This document shows positions 1-5,024 of a stretch of DNA of 6,096 nucleotides, piece by piece. The position numbers were made by a program, and so were the translations under genes. The notes under the pieces were generated by a model. The model was not told the DNA's origin. It saw nothing but the letters and a program-made list of their open reading frames with translations, and made no database searches. The DNA is from Deltaproteobacteria bacterium. GTDB lineage: Bacteria > Myxococcota_A > Polyangia > HGW-17 > SLPX01. The stretch covers positions 1 to 6,096 of the forward strand of contig JAABSF010000183.1 in the NCBI GenBank assembly GCA_011390535.1. Reading direction: 5' to 3'. Every line of letters starts with the position of its first letter. Position 1 is the first letter of the stretch.

Positions 1-856
1 TATCCCGAGCCTCAGGGATTCCCCGCCTGGGAGAGCTGTTCAAAAAGTCCGTATATAGCTTGCGGGCCTCTTTCCAACGGTTACCTTTTCGATAAACAGC
101 CCCCAAAATCAGTCTCGCCGTCACCCAAGCTGCCTGACCTTTGCTCACCCTTTTCGCTGCTCTCTCAGCTCTCTTATGATCCCCTGTTTTAATTGCACAT
201 AGCGCTTCCTTCACATCCAGCCGGGAAGACATCAGCTTCCACCTTGACTTGATCCACTCTATCTCAGTGAGCGCCTCCTCGCACTTCCCACTCTTCCACA
301 TGACATAAGCCGATAAAAACCTAATTACCTTCTCTTCCACGGAAGATGTCTGCCGGGCTTTTTCCAAAATCTCTTCCGCTCCACGCCAATCACCAACAGT
401 CATCCTGTAACGTAGCTCTTCGCCGACTTCACCTTTAAAATAAGGTTCCCACGAAGATGGTGATGGTGACGCTTGTGATGGTGACGCAGCCGATGATAAA
501 GGTGCCGATGGCGCCGATGGTGATGGCGATGGCACTTGTGGTGATGGCGATGGCACCTGTGGTGATGGCGATGGCACCGATGGTGATGTTGAAGACGATA
601 TTGAAGTTGAAGATGAAGATGATGTGGAAGTTGTACTCCCACCCCTTGAAGCTACATGACCAAAGAAAACTCCGGTTCCCAGCCCCGCTACCAAAAACAC
701 AACCCCTGCAGAGAGGACACACCATAATAATAAGAAAACAGGACGTGCCCACCATGGTTTCTCTTTTATGAGCACCATTTCCTGCTCGATCTCGTCATGG
801 GCTGGCTGTTCATCAGCCCGGCTCGTATCCTTTTTTCGGTTCACCGCTGCTACCAT
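1..856 (-). CDS. Membrane-anchored TPR-like protein, C-terminus beyond window
   Basis: An open frame of 285 codons runs from an ATG at 856 to the left edge without a stop, so only the N-terminal part is present. The codon just before the ATG is an in-frame TAA, so no earlier start is possible; the Shine-Dalgarno signal is weak. Order of parts: a charged cytoplasmic N-terminus (about 1-38), one strong transmembrane helix (about 39-66, starting PVFLLLWCVLSAG), a low-complexity Ser/Thr/Pro linker (about 69-135) with VPSPSPQ heptads, then amphipathic helices from about 139 that resemble TPR repeats (GDWRGAEEILEKA, SGKCEEALTEIEWI, GDHKRAERAAKRV, GNRWKEARKLYTDFL). I infer a bitopic inner-membrane protein with a periplasmic helical-repeat domain held away from the membrane by the linker. 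TPR-like superhelices precede catalytic domains in some lytic transglycosylases, but that domain would lie outside the window. Function unassigned. Confidence 0.85.
   Translation of the reverse strand, partial: MVAAVNRKKDTSRADEQPAHDEIEQEMVLIKEKPWWARPVFLLLWCVLSAGVVFLVAGLGTGVFFGHVASRGGSTTSTSSSSSTSISSSTSPSVPSPSPQVPSPSPQVPSPSPSAPSAPLSSAASPSQASPSPSSWEPYFKGEVGEELRYRMTVGDWRGAEEILEKARQTSSVEEKVIRFLSAYVMWKSGKCEEALTEIEWIKSRWKLMSSRLDVKEALCAIKTGDHKRAERAAKRVSKGQAAWVTARLILGAVYRKGNRWKEARKLYTDFLNSSPRRGIPEARD
515..577 (-). repeat. Three 21-bp tandem units encoding VPSPSPQ heptads
   Basis: Inside the TPR-like gene, three consecutive 21-nt units (577-557, 556-536, 535-515) encode VPSPSPQ, VPSPSPQ and VPSPSPS. 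They are nearly identical in nucleotides (the last codon varies: CAG, CAA, TCG), which points to recent slippage duplication. The flanking 420-515 and 577-600 are made of related GATGGT/GATGGC-like hexamers (plus-strand sense). The units keep the frame and only change the length of a flexible linker. Confidence 0.85.
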
Positions 857-1107
857 TTACTTTTCTTTTCACCCATCTGTTTAAAGCTAATCTTTTAATT
901 GATCCGTATTAATTCGCTTTGTTTCGCTTTGTTTCTTGTTTCGTATTGTTTCGTATTCTTTCATATTCATTCGTTTCACAACCCATCGCCTTCACTACAA
1001 AACAAAACAACTTCACCAACGCCCTCTCTTTGATTTATCAGCACACCACCGTGAGCGCAAATTTCGAGCGTTGCCAAACTAACTGTTTTACTGTTTTGTA
1101 ACAGGTT
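857..1107. other. Gap between plsB and the TPR-like gene
   Basis: This 251-bp region holds no convincing gene. The plus-strand frame through 919-1101 starts at a TTG without a ribosome site and translates a T-rich simple repeat. The gap contains the decamer repeat at 914-980 and an 8-bp tandem ACTGTTTT (1082-1089, 1090-1097), which with AACAG at 1100-1104 could form a 5-bp hairpin just after the plsB stop. That hairpin has no T-tract and is not a convincing terminator. I see no clear sigma-70 promoter for the downstream TPR-like gene, so read-through from plsB is possible. Confidence 0.6.
914..980. repeat. Degenerate 10-bp tandem repeat (TCGYWTTGTT-like)
   Basis: Units begin at 914 (TCGCTTTGTT), 924 (TCGCTTTGTT, identical), 934 (a 7-bp short unit, TCTTGTT), 941 (TCGTATTGTT), 951 (TCGTATTCTT), 961 (TCATATTCAT) and 971 (TCGTTTCACA). 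The period is 10 bp, close to one helical turn, so the T-runs are phased. The repeat lies 58-124 bp upstream of the ATG of the TPR-like gene. It could be a slippage product, an intrinsically bent tract or a protein-binding array. Confidence 0.7.
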
Positions 1108-3924
1108 CTAACTACACTCTTGAAGAGTTTGAGACAGCTTCTCCCAATCTACACTGGGAATTCGCCTCGCCAAACCTTCTAGCGCCTCTTCATCCGCCCA
1201 TTCGCTCTCCAGCGCTATCGGAGTTCCGCTACGGCTTCGTCCTGCGCTTAATTTAAGTACTCCTTCATCCAACCAAAGCTCTATGGCGTTTCTGCAGAGT
1301 ATCCGGTTACAGGCCTCTCTTCGAGAGACCTCACCCATGAAATACTCCCGCAGGCATCTCTCCACCATCCTCTTCTCCAGTCGCTTTCTACCCATCGGCC
1401 CGGCCAACAACTCCCTCAGTCCTTTAGTCGCGCTTGAGTATGCCTGGATAAAATCTTCGCCCAACCCTGCCAAAAGCACCACTTGCTTTCTTGCTTTTGG
1501 ATCCACTCGGTAACACAGGGATTCCGGTCGCTCCTTGCTTTCTTCGAGCTCCAGCGCCCCATCCGCCTTTTCCATCACAGGCTCCAGCGCCCCATCCGCC
1601 TTTTCCATCACAGGCTCCAGCGCCCATGATTCCATCGCCTCCAGGGTATCGGAAAAAATCACATCAAAAGGAACCCCGGATTCATATGTGAATTCCTTTT
1701 TCAAAACCTTACTCAGCTCCAGGGCAATCCTGCGTAACATGCGCGAGGGAATCAGTGCCCCCGGCCCCCCAAGCTTGGTCTCCGATATAATAACACCTTG
1801 CGCCATAATGAACTCTTGCGCCAAATGATTAATCAAAGAGTTGCGATAATACGACAAGATAGTCCTGCTCTCATCGGAGATGCGATATAAAGTCACTTCG
1901 GATTCTCTGTGGATGGAGATGAGATTATCCCGGGCAAAGACTTCTATTGCAAAGTCTATCGCTTTTTTTGAAAACAGGCGGAAACTCTCATTGGATTCAA
2001 CTTCATCACTCTCCTCTTTGGGAGAAGACACCTCTGGAGGCTCCAGCGCCCGGTTGAATCTGGCTCCGTATGCACGAGCCCTCTGGGCGAAGACACCACA
2101 AGCGGCCAGCAGAAACTTCCGCGTCACAACACGTCTGCCCGAACAAAGAAGGCCTGCCGCCAATAATGAAGTCGGGGTGATTGTGCAAAGCCTTGAAATC
2201 TGAAAAACCACCCTTCGAGCCACCCTTGACACCGCCGCCGCCAGGGCTGAGCCTTCCACCTCTTCATATTTTGATGTCCCGGGGTTCATATTTAACTTAA
2301 GGCCGGCCTCTTTCAGCGCATCTATCAAAGGAAATGGTTCCCCTAGATGAAGACTCACGCTCCCAAACCTGCTCCCCAAAACTCCCCCGGCTTTAACCAA
2401 ATCACCGGCGCCCTCCGATTTCTTATTGCCCTCCGCCAGCTCCCGGGCATAAGAGCCGGCTTCGATGACTTTCTCATAGCTGATGTCCATGGGCACCAGC
2501 TGGACGGTGTCCAGGTTGTCGCGAATCGCCGCCTCAGCGATCCACTTCAGCAGCCCCATTTTAGGTTCTAAAACCTTGCCGGTACGGCTTCTTCCCCCTT
2601 CGATGAAAAACTCCATATTGTAGCCTTCACGAAGAACCTTGGACAAGTACTCGGCAAAGACCTCTGTATAAAGAGTATTCCCACCAAAGCTCCTACGAAG
2701 AAAAAAAGCCCCCGATCTTCTAAAAATCGGCCCCACCGGCCAAAAAGACAGGTTCACTCCCGCAGCGATAAGAGGAGGCGCGACCCCGTTGGCCGCCACT
2801 ATCCATGAAACAAAGAGGTAATCAACGTGGCTCTTGTGACTGGGCAAAAAAATCAAGGGTCCCTTAGCGCCGGCTGTCCTCAACTTTTCAAACATCTCCG
2901 GCGGAACTTCCAGGTAGGTAAAAATCCTACTGAACACGATGCCCATAAATGAGCGCATAAACCTAAGGGTGAGAGGACCGATATCAGCGGAGATCTCTTT
3001 CAGATACTTATCCGCCTCAACCTCCAAATCTTCTCGCTTTTTCCCTCTCTCCAGAGAGATGCTGTCGAGCTTTCGTTGAAACCTGGTGCTGCCGATGAGC
3101 TCTGCGCGAAGCTTCGCCGCCCCTTTGCGAGGCGGCCCCAAAATTGCGTTTCGTTGCCGCTCTACATTTCCAAGCAGCTCCCAACGCAGCTCCCCGGCGG
3201 CGGCCGCCGAATTGAGCCCCTTATGTCTCCTTAGAAAATCCTGCAACGGCAGAGGGTCTCCCACCCGCACCCTCATTCTCCTTAAAAACACCACAAACTG
3301 GAGAAGAGACCTCAGCCTCCCTGGTGTTTCCGGCTGACCAAATATCCGCCCAAGAGCGCTCCGGGAACGCGCCGCCCTTACAGGGTGATGGCCCCACACG
3401 GCCATAAGCGGCACAAAAACAAGAGGACGTTCCAGCTCCCCGTTCTGCTCAAGCTCAATCAATCTTTTAATATGCCGAACCCCCATGGGTCTCTTATCCG
3501 AGACCAGCCCCATAGGTGATTTCAAAAACAAAAAACCGGGTCTCCCACTACGTACGGCCCTCTCGAGACGATTCACCTCTTCAACCTTGAAACCCTTTCT
3601 CAAGTAAGTCAAAAAGGCTTTAACCGGCTGCAAAAACCAAACATGAAGCGCATTTACAAAAAGAGCCACGGGAAAACCAAAAACATAGAAGACCCAGTTA
3701 AAGAAAAGAAAAACAAAAAACTGCCTGTGCCCCGCAACATAAACAGGGATCCCCTTTTTGTGGCTTTGTCTGATTCTACTCCTGCACTCCGGCCCTAGGT
3801 CACGAGCATCAAAAAAAAGACGAAATAAAAGGCGATAGAGCCCATTGGGGCGCTCCACCATACCCCACCCGGCGTGAAGCCTCACCTCAACTCCGCTCTC
3901 ATCTTTTTTATGGGGCGCCGACAT
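1108..3924 (-). CDS. plsB: Glycerol-3-phosphate 1-O-acyltransferase (PlsB/GPAT family)
   Basis: PlsB transfers a fatty acyl group from acyl-ACP or acyl-CoA to sn-glycerol-3-phosphate, giving lysophosphatidate, the first step of phospholipid synthesis at the inner membrane. All four family blocks are visible: the catalytic HX4D as HKSHVD (H363, D368); GAFFLRR (405-411); EGGRSRTGK (442-450), which binds glycerol phosphate; and VPMDISYE (477-484). The flanking AAGVNLSFWPVGPIFRRSGA is typical of PlsB. The N-terminal third has a strongly hydrophobic stretch (about 67-99). The C-terminal third carries an acidic linker (about 628-647) and the family's IL-x-YYRNS region. At 938 residues it is longer than the E. 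coli enzyme (about 807); part of the excess is the 11-residue repeat at 768-789. The ATG at 3924 is the first usable start, since an in-frame TAG lies upstream; the ribosome site is weak (GAGATAAG). Family assignment is firm; acyl-donor preference cannot be read. Confidence 0.96.
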   Translation of the reverse strand: MSAPHKKDESGVEVRLHAGWGMVERPNGLYRLLFRLFFDARDLGPECRSRIRQSHKKGIPVYVAGHRQFFVFLFFNWVFYVFGFPVALFVNALHVWFLQPVKAFLTYLRKGFKVEEVNRLERAVRSGRPGFLFLKSPMGLVSDKRPMGVRHIKRLIELEQNGELERPLVFVPLMAVWGHHPVRAARSRSALGRIFGQPETPGRLRSLLQFVVFLRRMRVRVGDPLPLQDFLRRHKGLNSAAAAGELRWELLGNVERQRNAILGPPRKGAAKLRAELIGSTRFQRKLDSISLERGKKREDLEVEADKYLKEISADIGPLTLRFMRSFMGIVFSRIFTYLEVPPEMFEKLRTAGAKGPLIFLPSHKSHVDYLFVSWIVAANGVAPPLIAAGVNLSFWPVGPIFRRSGAFFLRRSFGGNTLYTEVFAEYLSKVLREGYNMEFFIEGGRSRTGKVLEPKMGLLKWIAEAAIRDNLDTVQLVPMDISYEKVIEAGSYARELAEGNKKSEGAGDLVKAGGVLGSRFGSVSLHLGEPFPLIDALKEAGLKLNMNPGTSKYEEVEGSALAAAVSRVARRVVFQISRLCTITPTSLLAAGLLCSGRRVVTRKFLLAACGVFAQRARAYGARFNRALEPPEVSSPKEESDEVESNESFRLFSKKAIDFAIEVFARDNLISIHRESEVTLYRISDESRTILSYYRNSLINHLAQEFIMAQGVIISETKLGGPGALIPSRMLRRIALELSKVLKKEFTYESGVPFDVIFSDTLEAMESWALEPVMEKADGALEPVMEKADGALELEESKERPESLCYRVDPKARKQVVLLAGLGEDFIQAYSSATKGLRELLAGPMGRKRLEKRMVERCLREYFMGEVSRREACNRILCRNAIELWLDEGVLKLSAGRSRSGTPIALESEWADEEALEGLARRIPSVDWEKLSQTLQECS
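1548..1625 (-). repeat. 33-bp in-frame tandem repeat inside plsB (2.4 copies)
   Basis: Two perfect 33-bp units (1558-1590 and 1591-1623) are flanked by partial copies, so identity covers about 78 bp. Each encodes ALEPVMEKADG (residues 768-778 and 779-789), followed by a partial third copy, ALEL. Because 33 is divisible by 3, copy-number changes keep the frame. The repeat sits in the C-terminal region, away from the acyltransferase motifs, where E. coli PlsB has only a short loop. Perfect nucleotide identity suggests a recent slippage event and a possible length polymorphism between strains. Confidence 0.93.
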
Positions 3925-3952
3925 AAATCTTATCTCAAATGACCTCTTGTCA

Positions 3953-3988
3953 TAAAAACGATGCTAAAAACGATGCTAAAAACGATGT
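3953..3988. repeat. Three tandem 12-bp repeats TAAAAACGATGC
   Basis: Units lie at 3953-3964, 3965-3976 and 3977-3988. The first two are identical and the third differs in its last base (T for C). They end 29 bp before the plsB ATG, inside the predicted 5' leader of plsB. On the plsB sense strand the unit reads GCATCGTTTTTA and supplies the in-frame TAG that blocks an upstream extension of the plsB reading frame. Confidence 0.9.
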
Positions 3989-4015
3989 GCGAACCAAACG
4001 CTCTAAATAAGCAGC

Positions 4016-4066
4016 CCCCTAACTCCTCAAGCTCTACAACTTACCTAACCTCCCTAAACTCTACAA
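4016..4066. repeat. Imperfect direct repeat (about 24 bp, two copies) in the plsB leader
   Basis: On the minus strand, 4066-4044 and 4039-4016 share the core TTGTAGAG.TT..GGAG.TTAGG, with a few mismatches and a 1-bp length difference. Start-to-start spacing is 27 bp. The copies fall just downstream of the inferred plsB transcription start (about 4076). That position would suit a repressor site or an RNA-level element, but no known operator is recognised. Confidence 0.6.
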
Positions 4067-4082
4067 GCTCCGAAAGTTCTTT

Positions 4083-4110
4083 TTTATAAGGAGGATCACC
4101 GCAACGTCAA
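4083..4110 (-). promoter_or_regulatory. Predicted sigma-70 promoter for plsB
   Basis: On the minus strand a -35 box TTGACG (4110-4105) and a -10 box TATAAA (4088-4083) are separated by 16 bp, each one mismatch from consensus. Transcription would start near 4076 and leave a leader of roughly 150 nt before the plsB ATG at 3924. This is the best minus-strand promoter in the gap. Confidence 0.55.
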
Positions 4111-4203
4111 CAAAACGTGCAGCGAAACCCATTATAGATCATTATCCAATAAATCTTTTTCTTCAGGAATTTTTCAATATAAAGGGCTGCAAAAGAGGTT
4201 TAA

Positions 4204-4230
4204 TTGATATTTTAGGTCGTAACATATAAT
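4204..4230 (+). promoter_or_regulatory. Possible second, upstream promoter for higBA
   Basis: A perfect TATAAT (4225-4230) follows TTGATA (4204-4209) at a 15-bp spacing, which is shorter than optimal. Transcripts from here would begin near 4237 and carry a leader of about 75 nt before the higB ATG. It overlaps the CAACGTTG palindrome at 4231-4238. Weaker as a call than the promoter at 4276-4304. Confidence 0.3.
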
Positions 4231-4275
4231 CAACGTTGTAACCTCCAAATAACAAATCCGCTAAAGACATAACGC

Positions 4276-4304
4276 TTGACGTTATTAACGGATTGCATTA
4301 TCAT
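4276..4304 (+). promoter_or_regulatory. Predicted sigma-70 promoter for higBA
   Basis: TTGACG (4276-4281) and TATCAT (4299-4304) are each one mismatch from consensus, with an optimal 17-bp spacer. The expected start, 7 or 8 bases after the -10 box, falls at 4311-4312, which is the higB ATG itself. No Shine-Dalgarno sequence precedes that ATG, consistent with a leaderless transcript. Confidence 0.6.
4280..4290. promoter_or_regulatory. Candidate HigA operator: palindrome CGTTATTAACG
   Basis: A perfect inverted repeat CGTTA-T-TAACG begins in the last bases of the -35 box and extends into the spacer of the higBA promoter. HigA antitoxins are known to repress their own operons by binding palindromes that overlap the promoter, so this is the natural operator candidate. 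A partly related palindrome, CAACGTTG, lies at 4231-4238 over the possible upstream promoter. Binding is inferred, not shown. Confidence 0.45.
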
Positions 4305-4311
4305 TCTGTCT

Positions 4312-4593
4312 ATGATAAAATCCTTTCGAGACAAAGAAACGGAAAAAATATTCAGCAGACAAATTTCAACCAAGTTGGCACAGGATATTCAGCGTATTGC
4401 TCGGAAAAAACTGGTAATGCTTGATGCTGCTACTCAATTGAATGATTTACGAACGCCACCGGGCAACCGATTGGAGGCATTGAAAAGAGACCGGAAAGGT
4501 CAACACAGCATACGCATAAACGACCAATGGCGAATTTGTTTTAAGTGGAGAGATGGTGATGTGTATGATGCTGAAATAGCAGATTATCATTAG
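4312..4593 (+). CDS. higB: HigB-family toxin, RelE-like mRNA interferase
   Basis: HigB toxins are small RelE-fold endonucleases that cut mRNA in the ribosomal A site and are held inactive by HigA. The 93-residue product starts MIKSFRDKETEK and ends INDQWRICFKWRDGDVYDAE then IADYH. This is the near-invariant C-terminus of the family, including R74 and the terminal D91-Y92-H93. K58, R68 and the closing His match, by position, residues important in the Proteus HigB toxin. Length fits the family (about 92-93). I start at the ATG at 4312; the frame extends back to a TTG at 4276, but that TTG is the -35 box and family members begin with MIKSF. The toxin precedes the antitoxin, the usual higBA order, with 8 bp between its stop and the next ATG. 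All visible key residues are intact, so the toxin is probably active. Confidence 0.94.
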   Translation: MIKSFRDKETEKIFSRQISTKLAQDIQRIARKKLVMLDAATQLNDLRTPPGNRLEALKRDRKGQHSIRINDQWRICFKWRDGDVYDAEIADYH

Positions 4594-4597
4594 GAGG
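4592..4597 (+). promoter_or_regulatory. Strong ribosome binding site for higA overlapping the higB stop
   Basis: AGGAGG, a full Shine-Dalgarno match, sits 4 bases before the higA ATG and shares two bases with the TAG stop of higB. Ribosomes ending higB are thus delivered to the higA start. The contrast with the absent ribosome site of higB suggests that antitoxin synthesis outpaces toxin synthesis, and it fixes the higA start. Confidence 0.85.
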
Positions 4598-4601
4598 TTA
4601 T

Positions 4602-4907
4602 ATGAACAAGAAGCTTGCCCCCATCCATCCCGGCGAAATTCTCATGGAGGAGTTTTTAGAGCCCATGGGAATCAGTCAGTATCGTTTGGCAAAGGATATA
4701 AGTGTTCCCCCCAGGCGCATAAATGAAATTGTGCATGGGAAAAGATCCATTACTGCGGATACCGCTCTTCGGCTTGGACGTTTTTTCGGTATGTCACCCC
4801 AGTTTTGGTTGAATCTTCAAACTCGATACGATCTTGAGTTGACCGAGGATTTTCTAGCGGACAAGCTTGACGATGAGGTTCATGTTTTTCATGCTCAGAC
4901 AAGCTAA
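4602..4907 (+). CDS. higA: HigA-family antitoxin, XRE-type DNA-binding protein
   Basis: HigA binds and neutralises HigB and represses the operon, usually more strongly in complex with the toxin. The 101-residue product opens with the family signature IHPGEILMEEFLEPMGIS (8-25). A helix-turn-helix follows (about 26-45, SQYRLAKDISVPPRRINEIV), then the characteristic GKRSITADTALRLGRFFG and SPQFWLNLQTRYDLEL (46-80). The tail is acidic then polar. Length matches other HigA proteins and no motif is missing, so the module looks complete. The start is fixed by AGGAGG four bases upstream. It is cotranscribed with higB and likely acts at the palindrome at 4280-4290. No transposase, integrase or other mobility gene is visible near the pair. 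Confidence 0.95.
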   Translation: MNKKLAPIHPGEILMEEFLEPMGISQYRLAKDISVPPRRINEIVHGKRSITADTALRLGRFFGMSPQFWLNLQTRYDLELTEDFLADKLDDEVHVFHAQTS

Positions 4908-4912
4908 ACAGA

Positions 4913-4925
4913 ATCTCATTGAGAT
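4913..4925. repeat. Short perfect inverted repeat after higA
   Basis: ATCTCA-T-TGAGAT begins 6 bases after the higA stop. A 1-base loop is too tight for a normal hairpin and no T-tract follows, so it is not a standard terminator. It could be a dyad binding site, or chance. Confidence 0.5.
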
Positions 4926-4975
4926 CCGGACCGAAAGGGATAAACTTTTTCGCAGCCCGCCTGGATAGCTACAAG

Positions 4976-4999
4976 ATTCATATTCATGTTCATGTTCTG
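4976..4999. repeat. Hexamer tandem repeat ATTCAT/GTTCAT
   Basis: Four 6-bp units lie in the convergent gap between higA and the MBL gene: ATTCAT (4976), ATTCAT (4982), GTTCAT (4988) and GTTCTG (4994). It is a small degenerate microsatellite with no evident function. The remaining gap sequence holds nothing else I can assign. Confidence 0.55.
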
Positions 5000-5024
5000 A
5001 TGGAAAACACTTAAAAGAAAAGGC

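Larger units (their letters stand above)
3925..4311. other. AT-rich divergent regulatory region between plsB and higB
   Basis: This 387-bp stretch contains no gene I would defend; the longest frames starting near a plausible ribosome site encode about 20 residues. It is clearly richer in A+T than plsB, especially 4120-4311. It holds the minus-strand plsB promoter (4083-4110), two sets of direct repeats within the inferred plsB leader (3953-3988 and 4016-4066), and the plus-strand promoter and palindrome for higBA (4204-4304). Confidence 0.7.

Noticed and set aside
400..771. Three overlapping frames (His-rich, Ile/Thr-rich and Met/Val-rich) across 400-771
   Set aside because: They are other-frame readings of the repetitive Ser/Pro linker of the TPR-like gene. 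The third minus-strand frame is open over the whole 856 bases with a sensible membrane-protein layout.
919..1101. A 60-residue plus-strand frame rich in Phe, Ser and Val
   Set aside because: It starts at TTG without a ribosome site and its first third is the translated decamer repeat; there is no recognisable domain.
1082..1104. Hairpin CTGTT-TTGT-AACAG after the plsB stop as a terminator
   Set aside because: Only 5 mostly A/T pairs and no T-tract on the minus strand.
1424..1691. Frames with repeated Gly/Ala or Pro/Ala motifs over the 33-bp repeat
   Set aside because: They lie inside plsB, and the repeat is explained by the plsB reading frame.
4087..4100. TAAGGAGGATCACC, resembling a ribosome site or a 16S rRNA 3' end
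   Set aside because: No start codon follows at a suitable distance on the plus strand, and the order of the GGATCACC and CCTCC elements does not match 16S rRNA. On the minus strand it is the plsB promoter spacer.
4155..4238. Short minus-strand peptides of about 19-20 residues after GGAGG at 4242-4246
   Set aside because: Too short and AT-rich, with either a TTG start or a poorly spaced ATG. A leader peptide cannot be excluded but nothing supports one.
4276..4311. A TTG start adding 12 residues to HigB
   Set aside because: The TTG is the -35 box of a near-consensus promoter, and HigB proteins start with MIKSF at the internal ATG.
3925..4311. CRISPR array or attachment site suggested by the direct repeats
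   Set aside because: The repeats are 12-bp units without spacers, or two imperfect copies. No cas, integrase or tRNA gene is present.
4873..4968. A 31-residue plus-strand frame overlapping the end of higA
   Set aside because: There is no ribosome site, it overlaps higA out of frame, and it resembles no known family; probably chance.
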